64,000 bases of DNA from contig JAEVLN010000012.1 of assembly GCA_018350325.1 (NCBI GenBank), forward strand, positions 1,509,991-1,573,990, written 5' to 3'. Below are positions 31,426 through 43,723 of the stretch, piece by piece. Numbering within the stretch: position 1 is the stretch's first letter; the number at the start of each line of letters is the position of its first letter. The translations under genes were made by a program, and so were the position numbers. Source of the stretch: Globodera rostochiensis. Its lineage: Eukaryota; Nematoda; Chromadorea; Rhabditida; Heteroderidae. The notes beneath the pieces were generated by a model. It was given only the letters and a program-made list of their open reading frames with translations, was not told the DNA's origin and searched no databases.

Positions 31426-32106
31426 TTTGGAGCTAAAAGTGATCAATGAGGCACGCGGAAAGTGATCAATGAGAAAGTGGGTTTTTAATTTGCAAATTGG
31501 AAAACATTCAAATTGGCAGACACAACGCCAGCATCTTTTCAAATAATTTCGTTCTGCTGAATGAAAGCAAACCCAAAAATTGCAAAAAGTCAATTTTCTA
31601 ACTGATTTACCAAATCCCGATAGAGTTAATCAATCTTTCGTGAAAAGGGATAAATGAGGAATAAAATGGAGGCGCATGCATAAATTTTGTTTGTACTCTA
31701 AAAAATGGTAAAATACGTACGCATAAACGAAACGGAAGAATGGTCCGAATGAACACACATTTTAAACAAAAATTATATAATAACGAGTGATGTCGGGCAA
31801 CAAACAAATGAACAATACGCAAACGAATGATTTTGGAGGGTTTGGAGGCGGGAGAGATCAAACGCCAAAAATGCATCATTTTCTTATTATATTAAACGGA
31901 AGAAATCGGGGACACATTTAGTCGGTTTCTCACCGTGTCGAAACGGTATAATCGGACAAAACTCTCCACAAATGGAAACAAAAACGATCGATCAAACAGA
32001 GAAAGAAAGTTTGTTCATGTCAAGCGCCCAAAACACACGCTGAGGAATAATTTTGTGCAATTGATTTATTAATTTGATGCATTTTTGGTCCATCAAGCCG
32101 TTCGTT
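31426..32106. other. Intergenic, probable promoter of SNF5 / 3' UTR of UBC9
   Basis: AT-rich spacer upstream of SNF5. No ORF with credible composition and no repeat noted. Confidence 0.4.
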
Positions 32107-32874
32107 TCAATTCCCGTCCATCAACAGTTGCTTCTGAACCATGTCCTCAGAGAACAGCTGGGACTGCTTGCGCACCCGACGCTCGTACTCAGGCCGATTC
32201 TGCACGAAAATCTGGTAGGCCTCGGCCTGGGCCGGGTCTTCCGGATTGGGCGACACCAGCAGCTCCTGGATGCCCATCAACAACTGCTTCACCGTAATGG
32301 ACGGCTTCCTGAAAAGAATTTTTTGAAGAAAAAAAATTGCCTAATTTGTAAAATTATTCCTCTCAAGAAAATCCATCTAGAATCGTGGTGCTTTATGCAA
32401 ATTGTTCAATAATTCAATCGAAACGTTATCGCTTGATTCAAAATAGATTTTTAAAAAACTTGAACCCCCGCTAAAATTCAATGTAAAAAACCAAAAGCAT
32501 GTTCCGCACCAGTCTTTGTTTTCGTCCAAAAGGCTCAGGCACACCGTTCCGGACGGGTAAACGTTCGGGTGAAAGAGTGGCGGCTCAAACCGACACTTTG
32601 GCGGCGTGGACGGAAAGTCGTCCTTGAAGATCATTCGCAGTTTGTACAGTCCGCCTTCCCAAATGGTCGACTTCGGCCCGGGAATGGCACATTCCCAGTT
32701 ATACCTAAAGCAAATGTGCCAACATTTATTCTTAACAAACTAAGAATTAAAAAACGATTACAAATTCAGCGTTCCGTCCTCGCTTTTGGTTGGCCGAGCA
32801 ATGAAACCGAATGGATGGTCTCTGCGCCATGCCTTTCGCTCTTCTGCCAGTCGTCCACCTGCGATTCCCGCCAT
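32107..32874 (-). CDS. ubc-9: UBC9, SUMO-conjugating E2 enzyme
   Basis: Four minus-strand exons, ATG at 32,874 ([20 protein letters not shown]) to TGA at 32,107. [39 protein letters not shown], the active-site block [15 protein letters not shown] with the catalytic Cys, [17 protein letters not shown] and [14 protein letters not shown] follow UBC9 from end to end, at the usual length of about 160 residues. UBC9 takes SUMO from the E1 and transfers it to lysines in psi-K-x-E sites in the nucleus and cytoplasm. The C-terminus ([11 protein letters not shown]) is slightly extended. Confidence 0.95.
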
Positions 32875-34149
32875 TTTTGTACTGTTTAAACTTGGATTGC
32901 GAAATTTGCTAATTTTTCTTTAAACAAAAATTTTATGCGGTAATCTTAAACTCCGATTATGGCCACTTTACTTTAAACTGATCAAACAGCGGTCGAAGTT
33001 CTTATGGACAAAACAACTTTTTAATGGACTACAAAAATAATGTCTGTTTCCGTTCAATTTTGGGCACTTTCTTTGAGCATATCGTTCAAAGTTACCAAAT
33101 AATCTGCTGATTGTGAGCAAAATGACGGAAGGTTAGGAAAAAACTGCACCCAAAATGGGCAGGAGGGGAGGGGAAATCGATTTTTATTGCCCCGGGGGCA
33201 CGGCACAAATCGATCCTAGAAAGCCCACCTTTTTTCGAATGTTATCATACAAAAAAGTTCTCCATTGGTCAGGTGATTTGGTGCATTCATATGATGTGGG
33301 TTGGTTGTGTGTGCAAAACGCAGTTAGTATCACATCGTCTTTCTGTCAATGTTTGCAGCCACGTCAGCAATTTATCGATTTTGTGAAGTGCATGTGAGAG
33401 GCGCAGAGAAAACGAATGGGCGTGACCTAAACGAAATGACAACGGGTCAGAGAACAACAAAAATTTTCGAAATATTCCAAAATTCACTTCGCCTATGCAT
33501 ACTGTATGGAGTGTGTACAGTGTACGATAATAACTACTTTTTTATTAATAAACAGATTTTGGGCCATAATGAAACTTCAAAAAGAAGTTTTAAATGGCTC
33601 ATTTCTGCACAACCATTTTGTGCGTTTTTTGAATTGAAAAGTGAAAAAAATTTTGGCAATGCGACAAAAAAGGACGGACGGGTCTGGAGATCCGCTGCAG
33701 CTGCAGGGCGTGTGCATTCGCAAGAGTAACCTGACGAACAGAATCCAACTCAAGCGAGTAAAAAATCAAGATACTATTGTAAATACGTAACACAACAATG
33801 AAGGTTCGGCTCCAATTTGGACTCCCGGAAATGGCACATACCACGACGTTTTCGTCTACCTGTATTCTGTTTTTTGCAATGACCTCCTTTTTGTCCATGT
33901 TTTATGGACGTGTTTACCAACCCATCTCTTTGCTGTGATGCTGCGTCATTCACAGCAGAATTGCGTCAAATTGAACTAAAACTACCACCCTATTGATTGA
34001 TGGTGCTGAGGGGGGAGGGGGTGACTTCCCCCCCCCCCCCCCGCTGAACAGAGCCCAGTTTATGCCATCTTTTTCTTCCTGTCACTCTTTTTTATTGAAA
34101 ACGATTAAAAATTTACTAATTTTTTGGCAATTTTAGCCAAGAATAAAAC
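32875..34149. other. Intergenic; no confident gene
   Basis: A minus-strand ORF at 33,898 starts MDKKEVIAKNRIQ before GTAGAC, and LELDSVRQVTLANAHALQLQ occurs at about 33.75-33.69 kb (-). Together they could be a two-exon small gene, but I recognise nothing and see no strong acceptor. A C-run of about 16 lies at 34,029-34,043. Confidence 0.3.
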
Positions 34150-35177
34150 ATGCTTTTATCCGTGCTTCTGTTCGTCCCAACTTTTATTCCGTTCATCATC
34201 GCTTATGAAGAACCGAAACATGATAAATTTTTTGTGGATTTTAAAAGTGCTTAATGTTTTAATATTAATACCTATTTGAATTTTATCTATTTTTCACAGA
34301 ACTGATCAAATCCTCGGCCAAATTCAACGCAAAAGCAATCGGCGATTGGGCGCTGCTGAAAGGATGTGAAATTGTTGACACAATGCATAAAACTCCGCGA
34401 CATTGGCATTTGCTTGAACGTTCAGCAGAACTTTTTCAAATGGGGCAAATCGCCACAAATATTTGCTATAATTCAAACGTTGGACAGAATGTCAATGATG
34501 TTGCTGTCGGCTATCTGCTTCAAACAATTTCATTGAATGGCCAAATCATGTTAGCCCAAATTAAGGCGAAAGAATGCAAAACATCGGCGGGCGGGCAAAA
34601 TGCTAAGGGAAACAATGAATTATTCAAATTTGGCAAATATTTCAAATCGTTTTTGGCCGAAATGCCCGAGGGCCAATGGAAAAGTGAATTAATGGAACTT
34701 GTAAAGTCAAAGGGTCAAATATCGGCAAGCGATCTGTTTGCGCTTCTGCTCAACAAATTGGATGATAAAAACGAATGGACCGACAATATATTAGGAAAAA
34801 TTTTCCATGAGTCTGAAGTCCGTCAAAGAGTTCGGCGTTACGACCCGGACCTTCACAACCTGCACCATGCTCGCCTGCAACACAACCTCAACAGAATGGC
34901 GCTCAACGTACGCGTCGACGACGACGCTGACGACATATATTTTTACGAACCGGACATCGCCCCCAGATTTGCAGAACGTGACGACGACGACGACGACGAC
35001 ATGACCTTTTATGAACAAGACATCGCCCCTAACCATGACAAACGCAGCGATAAATTCAGCGTTTTTCCACCAAAGATCATCGTTTTTTTGTTCTCGATTG
35101 GCCTTGCCGCCGCCAATTTGGCGCTGATCGCTATCTCAATGCTTCTCTTGGGCTTTTACTTGGAAATGATCCGTTAA
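34150..35177 (+). CDS. Unknown signal-peptide protein with acidic repeats and C-terminal membrane anchor
   Basis: Two exons, 34,150-34,246 and 34,300-35,177, joined in phase by GT-AG, give 324 residues. The start ATG lies 12 bp after TTTTAG. Residues 1-18 (MLLSVLLFVPTFIPFIIA) form a clear signal peptide. The mature part is helical with few Cys (ICYNSN, AKECKTS), then carries two acidic repeats: DDADDIYFYEPDIAP and DDDDDMTFYEQDIAP, about 30 residues apart. Near the end, IIVFLFSIGLAAANLALIAI and the residues after it form a transmembrane helix with a very short tail (EMIR). So it would enter the secretory pathway and stay membrane-anchored, facing the lumen or outside. No family recognised. Confidence 0.7.
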
Positions 35178-35554
35178 CTTTTTCTCGGACATTTATGTAA
35201 CGGCGTGCTTCGTTGTTGTTTTTACCGGATGAATAAAACAGCTCAATGATGTTCTAGCGAGCCCGAACTGCTCGACGCTTATGTTTTTTATTTGAGTGTG
35301 AAAATTTTAAAAGATATGGTGCTATAACTATTATTATACTATATGTCAAACGGTAACAACAATGTAACAATTTTTCTGAATGTGTGGGGGGAATAGCAAT
35401 ATGTGGCGATGGGTCCAATGGATGGGGGTGGCATAACTCAATCAATAAAATGATAAATTAATTAGCATTAAATAACTGTGTCTGACTTATGTTCGCCGGC
35501 TCATCGAAAACAAATAATCGGATGATTTCTTCGGCAGGATATGGGCGATGGATG
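35178..35554. other. Convergent 3' spacer
   Basis: Between the 3' ends of the signal-peptide gene (+) and transketolase (-). AATAAA at 35,230 probably serves the former. No gene. Confidence 0.5.
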
Positions 35555-38441
35555 TCAGTGGAAGTTGTTCACCGCTTTCACAATGGCATTTGCCGAAATG
35601 CCGTACAACTCAATCAGCGCCTCGGGCGGGCCAGAACGAGGCAATTCTGTTAGGGGAAGAACAAACAAAATTGAAAATGATTTTGTAATTTTGATTCTCC
35701 TCAATGCAGCACACCTCTGACGCAAAGGCATCGCACGCGCACGTCGGGCAGATCCGAAAGCGCACCGCACACCGCCTCGCCGACGCCGCCCGCCTCGTAA
35801 TGGTCCTCCACCGTCAGCACTTTGCCGCCGGCACGTCGGGCTTGCTGTGTCAATGTTGCCACATCAATTGGCTAAAAATTTTACTCAAATTTTTTATATT
35901 CCATTAAACAACACAAAAAAATCACCTTCACGGAAAAGAGGTCAATGACCGCCGCGTGCACGTTGTTCGCTTTCAGCAAATCGTGCGCTTTTAGACATTC
36001 GTAGAGCGTCACGCCAGCACCGACCAGCAAAATGGTGTCCTGAGAAGACGCACGAAGCACCTGAAATTATGGGAAAAATTGTTTAAACCTTAAATTTGTT
36101 ATCAAATGAAAAGTCGATGAAAAGTTGCATCAAAAAGAAAATATAACAAAAAACAAATAATTAAATTTTAAGCTACCAGTCAGTACACCATGACTTCAAA
36201 ATACCCAAGCCTTCGTACATCCCCCCCCCCCAATCCTCACCTTGCATTGGCCCAGCTCAAACTTCTCGTCGCTGGTGTACAGCACCTCGGTGGCCGGCCG
36301 GGAAACACGCGTGTAGGTGATGCCGACGTAGTTGGCTGCCAATTCGGTTGCGCGCTCAGCGGACACTGCGTCGGACGGGTAGAGGACGACGCTGGAGGGC
36401 AACGCGCGAAACAGTGCCAAATCTTCCAAGGCCATCTGGCTTGGACTAAATGGTAAAATGCAATATTAAAAAAATACAGTGTCGTACAAATGTGTTATGC
36501 ACATAATTTAATTAAAAAACGTTGCCATATAATTTAATTGTTATTGTGTCATTTATTTACCCGTCCTCCCCGATGGAAACACCGCAGTGGGAACCGGTGA
36601 ACTTGACATTGGCGAAGGACACGGCGCCCATGCGAATCTGGTCACCGGCACGCGTGAAGAAAGCAGCAAAAGTGCTAAAATAAATCAAAAAATGTGGAAA
36701 ACATGAACATGTGGCCATGTTCACCTGATGTGCGGCAGCAGGCGCCCACGACAGGCCATGCCGACCCCAACGCCGACCAGGTTCTGCTCAGCAATGTAAC
36801 ACTGGACAAACTGATCAGGCAACTTCTTCTGCACCATGTTGGAGAAGGTGGAGTTGGAAATGTCGCTAAATTTTAAATGAGTCAACTTAAATCATATATG
36901 TTCAAGCCAGAATTTGGGTAGCTCCGTTTTTTTGAAATCATTAAAATTCTTTCACCAAACTAAGCCTACCCGTCCAGCGCCATCACGCGGTTGTTCGCCT
37001 CCGCCAGCTTCAACAACGCGTTGCCGTACGCCTGTCGGGTGGCCACTTTCTCGCCCATTTTGTACTGCGGCGGCCCGCTCATCGCAATGCTTCCAATGCC
37101 CAAATTGACCGCCGGCGCGTCCGCAATTGGCTTCGGAATGTTCCACTGGGGCCGCTGGTTGGTCTTCAGGAGCGCTCGAATGGCATCCACCTTCTCTTTC
37201 GGCACCGGCTTCCCGTGCTGGTTGTTCAGATCAGCAACGCCCTCAATTCCCTTTCCTTTGAGCGTCTTGGCGATGATCGCGGTGGGCTTGCCTCTCACTT
37301 GCCTAAACAAATGGAAACAAAATATAGAAAACGAGTGCTAATTGTTCAAGCAAAATTAATTTGGAAATTATGCCGAAAATTTGTTGAAATTTACCTTTTT
37401 TACAAGGTTTTGTAAACCCACTTTGCATTCTCGTAAGCCTTGAGCAGTGCCGGGATGTCATGTCCGTCGAGTCCAATGGCATTCCAACCGAAGGCGCTGA
37501 AGCGCTGCACATACGTCTCGATGTCGTGCTGGAGTTGTGTTTCCTGGCTCTGACCAAGTCGGTTGACGTCCACAATGGCGACGAGATTGTCCAGCTTGTA
37601 AAAGCTCGCGAACGCTAAAATCGGTTGCATTATATCAATATTGGAATTTGATGCAGTTTGATAAAGCGTGGTTTAAATTTTTTTTATTCATCGACAAAAA
37701 ACAATCCGTCAGTGGAAGACCACGTCACTGGCGGTTTTGTTTGGAAGACATTTGAACAGAAAACGAATTTTGCAAACCGCTTCAACTTTGTGTTCACCTG
37801 CCGCTTCCCAGACGGAACCCTCCGCACTCTCTCCGTCCCCCATCAAGCAGTAGACGCGATAGGACGCCTTGTCCACGTATTTGCCGGCGTATGCCATTCC
37901 GGCAGCGCACGAGAGGCCTTGGCCCAGCGAGCCGGTGGCCACGTCGATGAAGTTGAGCCGAGGCGTCGGGTGCCCTTCGATGTCCGAGTCGATTTTGCGC
38001 AGTGAAAGCACCTGGTCGCGGCTCAACAGTCCCGCCTCCTCCCATGCTGCGTAGAGAATTGGGCAGGCATGGCCCTACAAATTCAATTTATCCGCACAAA
38101 AAAATTTAAACCCAAAATTTTCAACAAAAAAACCTGTTTTTGTTTTAAACCTTTTTCCAATTTTTGTTTACAATAATAAAAAACCGGATAAGCAAAATTT
38201 CGATTTAACCCATTCTTCCCCGCGCTTTTCCCCTCACCTTGGAAAGAATGAAACGGTCGGCGGCAGCACTGCGCGGCTCCTGCACATCGTAGCGCATTTC
38301 CGCAAAAAACAGCGTGGCCACAATCTCCGCAGCGCTGCAGCTGCTCGTCGGATGGCCGGAGTTCGCAGCGCATGTTTGCTCAATGGACGAAATGCGCATT
38401 CGATTTGCGGCGTCCTGCACGTTCGCCACGTTTGTCGCCAT
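35555..38441 (-). CDS. tkt-1: Transketolase
   Basis: Start ATG at 38,441 ([20 protein letters not shown]), stop TGA at 35,555. Exons encode the thiamine-diphosphate domain with [50 protein letters not shown] and [12 protein letters not shown]. The pyrimidine-binding domain holds [19 protein letters not shown] (catalytic Glu) and [20 protein letters not shown]. The C-terminal domain has [20 protein letters not shown]. Motifs are of the short animal transketolase type and appear complete. The enzyme moves two-carbon ketol units between sugar phosphates in the non-oxidative pentose phosphate pathway, in the cytosol. Most introns are 45-80 bp; one near 36.15 kb is longer and contains a C-run. Confidence 0.95.
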
Positions 38442-39467
38442 TTTTGATTGAAGCAATTGGGATGAAATATGAATGAAATTTGATGTCAACCTAAAAAAAT
38501 ATATGAAATTTTTGGTGTTTTTATAGACGCAAATTTGAAATAAAAAGAACAGTCCAAGAAAAGGAAATGAATGTTTTTTTTTTTGCAATTTTGGTTTTTT
38601 TTTTTTTTGAAAATCTCTCACAGAGATATGCGACTTTCAGCACAAATTGTTCTAATTAGTCGGGCAATGTTTGTCGGAACAATGCGATGCATGAAAACAA
38701 AATTAAATATATATTATAACTAACAGATTACGGATTGAAACTTTCTTTTGGAGCGGAAGATTATAATGCAAACAAATGACAAATTTTTGTAGTTGCATCA
38801 AAGTTCCCTTCTCTTCTGTCAGTATCGCGGAATGGAATTGAATGGATGGAATGAATGTTCGTTTAGGGGGGAGGGGGGACTCTATGTATGTGTATCATGC
38901 CATTATTTACGACACTGCCCTCCTGTCGACCATGAACTGGCTGACAAATGAGAGAGAAATGATCTGATAAGCGGTAAAGGTCAAAGAACATCAAAGTGAT
39001 GGTGGGCCCATACTTTCCTTTATTACACAGATGCCCCCTCTCCCCCCCCCTCCATATCTGTGCAGGGAGAACTGAGAATGGGAATCCCAACCATACAAAA
39101 TCGCTCAACCCAAAAAATCGATACCTATTTTTGTTTGTTGCATCTCTCATCGGTTGTACAAAAGAGTCTGTGGCACGCTATCATCAAAAGGTCCCCGCGC
39201 AAATTGTCCGGGACAAAATGAACAAATTTCCGTTTGTGTGCGTAAGCAGAGGCACATTTTAAATTGCATAAATAATGCCATTAATTTTGAAATGATTTTA
39301 ACTTTAATTAGCGCAAAGAAAAAATGTTGCGTTTTCAATTTCCATGAATCTTTTTTGGCTGATTTGAGTCCGCACGATTCTGCTGATAAGAAAATGGAGC
39401 TGCTGCAGAATGGGCGAGTTTGTTTGGATGTCGTACGCTCCTCCATTTTCCACTGGTTTTTGTCAAC
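38442..39467. other. Divergent intergenic region
   Basis: Probable shared promoter of transketolase (-) and the BtpA-family gene (+). AT-rich, with G/C homopolymers at 38,866-38,877 and 39,041-39,051. Open frames at 39.15-39.54 kb lack domain signals and overlap the true BtpA start exon. Confidence 0.45.
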
Positions 39468-40633
39468 ATGTCCAGTCCAGTGCGTGCCTTTACCCAGGCG
39501 CTTCGAATGCGTCAGCATCCGTTGCTTTTCGGCATGATTCATGCTCATGCATTGCCCGGGTATTAAGCGGAATAGGGAATTTTGGAATTAGTATATTAAC
39601 ATGCAGAAGCCCATTGTCAAAACTGAACATTGCGCAATTGGTGGACAGAGTCAGTGCCGAGACGGAGATTTATGCCGAATGCGGAATTGTGGGAAAACGT
39701 TTTTTAGGGATATGTGTAAGTGTGACCCTTTCCCCCCCCCCCGTGCTGAAGGACGGGCTTATCCTGGAGAACATGCACGACTTGCCCTACCAGAAGGGCG
39801 ATGCCCATGGACCCGAGGTATGCGCAACGATGGCACGCCTCTGTGCCGCGTGTGCGCAAACATTGGGCTCACAGCGGCGCCGACAGCTGCTGCTGGGCGT
39901 ACAGATTCTGGCAGGCGCCAATCGCGCAGCGCTGGCGGTCGCTCAAGCGGCGGGTAAACGAAAAATTCTAATCAAAAGCGAGCCGGAGATTTTAAATTTT
40001 ATTGTTTTCCATTTTTTAATCTGATCTTTTTGCAGAGTTCGACTTTGTCCGTGTTGAATCGTTTGTGTTCGGCCACGTGGCGGACGAGGGATGGATGGAC
40101 GGGTGTGCGGGCGAGTTGCTCCGCTACCGACGCGCAATTGGCGCTGATCAAATAGCTGTTGTGACGGACATTAAGAAAAAGCATTGGTAACAGAGAAGAT
40201 TGATTGTCTGATGAAGTCGAACATTTTGAAATTTTAGTTCGCATGCGATAACCGCCGATGTCAGTATCGCCGAAACGGCACGTGCCGCTGAATTTTTTCA
40301 AGCAGATGGAGTGATTTTAAGCGGTGCCTCCACAGGCGAAGCCGCGTGTCCGAAAGAGTTGAATGGTGCGTCGAAATTTTAATTTTTGAGCCCTTATATT
40401 TGGTTTTTTTTGCAAGAACAGAAGTGCGCTCCAAATGCTCGCTGCCCGTTCTGATCGGTTCCGGCATTGACGTGGACAATGCGAATTTGTTCGGGGAGGC
40501 GGATGCGTTCATCGTCGGCTCCCATTTCAAAAAGGACGGCAATTGGCGGAATGTCATTGAGCGGAGTCGGGTGGAAACATTGGTGGAGAAAGTGCGGAAG
40601 ATGGGCAGACAGAAACAAGACAACTTTTGTTGA
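39468..40633 (+). CDS. BtpA/SgcQ-family TIM-barrel protein
   Basis: Start ATG at 39,468 (MSSPVRAFTQALRMRQHPLL), leading into FGMIHAHALPGSPLSKLNIA, a clear BtpA N-terminus. Later exons give DGLILENMHDLPYQKGDAHG, LLLGVQILAGANRAALAVAQ, FDFVRVESFVFGHVADEGWM, HAITADVSIAETARAAEFFQ, ADGVILSGASTGEAACPKEL and LPVLIGSGIDVDNANLFGEA, then stop at 40,633. The family adopts a TIM-barrel-like fold. The bacterial namesake affects photosystem I accumulation and the animal role is not settled, so I give no function. It lies 204 bp upstream of ECI2 on the same strand. Confidence 0.88.
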
Positions 40634-40837
40634 TGATCATCGATGACGAATTAAAAAACGACCAAAAGAATTGGATATGAAAAAAATGAGAAAGTTGCAT
40701 AAAAATCCAAGCCCTAAATAATAGTGCGAATTAAGAGCAAAGAATTGGGTATTTTGGCCGAAAATTACATCAATAAATGTTTTTGGTTTTTATTTATTTT
40801 TTCTTCCTCCGTTTAAGAACAAATTTGGAGTCTCAAA

Positions 40838-43723
40838 ATGCTTTTCCGCCATTCAACTGTCAATTTGTTGGCCAATTTACGCCAATGTCGTTTTGTTCGG
40901 CTGCCAAATGCGGGGATAATTTCTCAGCCATTGGCGACGTCTGATTTGTCGACGATGAGGCAAGTTGCAGGCGACAAAATTGGAGGTGTTTTGTTTATTA
41001 CTTTTTTTTATTGGTTTTAGGCATTATTCTTCCCATACAACATCTGAACAGTTTGCAAAAGCTGTGAAGGATTTGAAGAAGTTGAAGGAGGAGCCGCCCA
41101 ATGACATCAAGCTCAAGCTGTACGGGTTGTACAAACAGGTCCAGACCCGTCGATTTAATTTGCTGTTGTTTGATTTGTGAAATGCTTAATTTCCTTATAT
41201 GTTTAAATTGTCTATTTTAAAACAAAAAATGCATAACTCGTTCAAGTTTTTTTTCTTCAAATTTTAACCAAAATAAGCATTGCTTTTCAGGCAACGGAAG
41301 GCGATGTGCACGGGGACCGGCCCAAAATGTTCGATTTTGTGGCACGTGCAAAGTTTGACGCGTGGCAGGCGGTCAAGGGCTCGCCAGAAGTGAATTTTTT
41401 TGTACCAATTATTTTTTGATGTGCGTTTTTCAGGGACTTGCTGAGTTTAAATATGTCCAATTTGTCAACCTTTTGCTGGAGGAGGCAGGAATTGACCCGG
41501 ACAGTTCGGATGCTGCCCCAAGCTCGAAGGTGTGAAATTGAAAAAAAAGAAAAGAAAAAATTCATTTGCTCTTAAAATGCTTATGTTATTATACATATTA
41601 ATTTTGCTCAATTTTTTTATTTGAAAATTTTGTTCGACTGTGTATCAGAAAAGTGTCCATTTTTCTGATTACAATATTTTTGAGAATTAAGTCGAATTTT
41701 TTACCACCACATTTTATTGAACAAAATTGACATGGTTTAGGTTATTTTTTAGTTGGTTTGCTTTTGAGTTATCGGATCATGTTTTGTGCTTTAAATATAA
41801 ATCTTAAAAAAATCTGTCCGTCCATTATTCTAAATTAAATATTATAAGTATTAATATGCGGCGTCCCAATTATTTATTTGACATTGTTTTCTCATTCAAT
41901 GCGTAGGAATCGGTGGCAAATGTCGCGGAATCGGACGGACTTCGACTGGCGAAGGAGGGCAAAGTGTTCAGAATTGAGCTGAATCGACCCGACAAGTTCA
42001 ATGCCATCACGTGGGAGATGTATGAGGGTAAATTGACAAAACGAAATTTGTTTCAGAATTTGCAACAACAAAAAAAATAATTTAGGTCTAATCAGCGCAC
42101 TTGGTGAGGCCAACGCGGACAGAGAGACCAGTGTGACGCTGATGACAGGTCAGACCAAGCCGTTTGGGTGCGCTTCACCTTTATTTTGGAAAAATAAAAA
42201 AATGAAATTTCAACAGTTAAAAACGAGAAATGCTCAAATTTGAGGATATTGTTCCGAAAGTATTTGTTTTAATGTGTTAAAATGCAGAATTTCTAATTCA
42301 GTGTTTGGTGCCCAAATTGGTGGAATTTTGGAGCAAAAAAGAAACATTTCAGGCGTCGGTGCCTATTACTGTGCCGGCAACGACCTGTCCAACTTTTTCC
42401 GTGGCGTCAAAACGGGCGATGATTTGCGCGCGATGGCCGACCGCGGGCAGGACGTGTTGCAGCGCTACGTGCGCTCATTCATCGAACACGACAAACCGCT
42501 GATTGGACTGATCAACGGACCCGCGATTGGGTGGGCGGAGCAGGACGTTTGGGCCCCGCAGTTTGGGCCCCAGGGACCTTTGAAGGGCCATAACTCCTCT
42601 TGGAACTATCCAAACGAAACGAATTTGGTATCAATCGAAAGCTTTTGTTGGGTAGATTTTGTATTCGAATCAACAAGGTGATTAAATCCTTTTCAAAAAA
42701 GTTATAACCGAAAATTACCACAAAACTTATGTTTTCGCTCTTTTCAAACAATAACTTTTTAAAGGTATAAATAATCGTTTAGTTCATGCTAGATAATAGC
42801 TTCTAAACATATAAAGCTTTCGATTTATACCCAATTTATTTAGTTTGGTTGGTTCCATGAAGAGTTATAGCACTTCAAAGGTTCCTGGGGCCCAAACGGC
42901 GGGGCCCAAACGACCCACACTCTGGGTGGGCCCTTCCTAATACTCATTTTCAACACAATTTTTTAAATTTGTGTCAATTTAAATAGTATAAATATTTTTT
43001 GGGTTTCAATTAAAATTTATTTGAAAAACTTATAGGATTTCCGTCACGGTTTTGGCACTGTTCGATTTGGTGATCGCGTCGGACAAAGTAATACAATAAA
43101 TAATTTAAAAAAAAAAATTAAATTTGTGTCAACTTTTTTTTGCATTTATGGCCTCTTTCTACACGCCCTTCTCATCGTTGGGCCAATCCCCCGAGGGGTG
43201 CTCGTCTTACACATTCCCAATGTTGATGGGAACGTCAAAAGTGAGTAATTAATGCAGTTTTTTTTTGTTGTTAAAAATTGACATTTTTAAGGCCTCTGAG
43301 ATGCTTCTGTTCGACAAAAAACTGACGGCCGAAGAAGCATTGGAGCGCAATTTGGTTTCACGCGTAATTCCACATGACCAATTTCGTGCAGAAACTGGAC
43401 GTTTGGTGGGTTAGCGAGACTTTTTTTGTTTGTTTGTTTAAACCCTTATATATTTGCTGAGGTTCAAAAACTTTATGATTGATGATTTATAAGCACCATT
43501 TTTTTTTGTCATAATTTGCCCGCAGGTCAACGCACTGGCTGAGCTTCCGCCCGAGTCGTTGCGACTGAACAAAACGCTGATGCGCGACGTGCATCGACAG
43601 GCACTGCTGGCGGTCAACGAGCGCGAGTGTGCACTGCTCAAGTCGCGTTGGCTGTCCGACGAGTGCCAACGCGCGCTGCAAAAGTTCATGTCACGGAGGG
43701 GCGGAGCCGGCGACAAAAAATAA
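40838..43723 (+). CDS. ECI2: ECI2-type enoyl-CoA delta isomerase with N-terminal acyl-CoA-binding domain
   Basis: Start ATG at 40,838 ([20 protein letters not shown], Arg-containing and amphipathic, a likely mitochondrial presequence). The acyl-CoA-binding domain ([30 protein letters not shown]) is followed by the isomerase/crotonase fold: [34 protein letters not shown] (oxyanion hole), [40 protein letters not shown] (catalytic Glu region). The enzyme moves the double bond of unsaturated acyl-CoAs to the trans-2 position for beta-oxidation. Human ECI2 ends in a peroxisomal SKL-like tripeptide; this one ends GAGDKK, with no such signal. Intron 1 has a GC donor (AG|GCAAGT); the GT alternative would break the frame. 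The intron at 42,531-43,035 holds a MITE. Confidence 0.93.
42546..42912. mobile_element. MITE with GTTTGGGCCCC terminal repeats in ECI2 intron
   Basis: A 367-bp element with near-perfect terminal inverted repeats of about 40 bp, weakening to about 60 bp. Left: CGTTTGGGCCCCGCAGTTTG..., then CCAGGGACCTTTGAAG. Right complement: CGTTTGGGCCCCGCCGTTTG..., then CCAGGAACCTTTGAAG. Each arm contains GTTTGGGCCCC twice. No ORF. It lies wholly between the donor at 42,531 and the acceptor at 43,035. A fragment with the same motif is at 17,054. Confidence 0.8.

Noticed and set aside
33599..33898. MDKKEVIAKNRIQ small gene
   Set aside because: One plausible first exon and one possible second exon, but no convincing acceptor and no family match.
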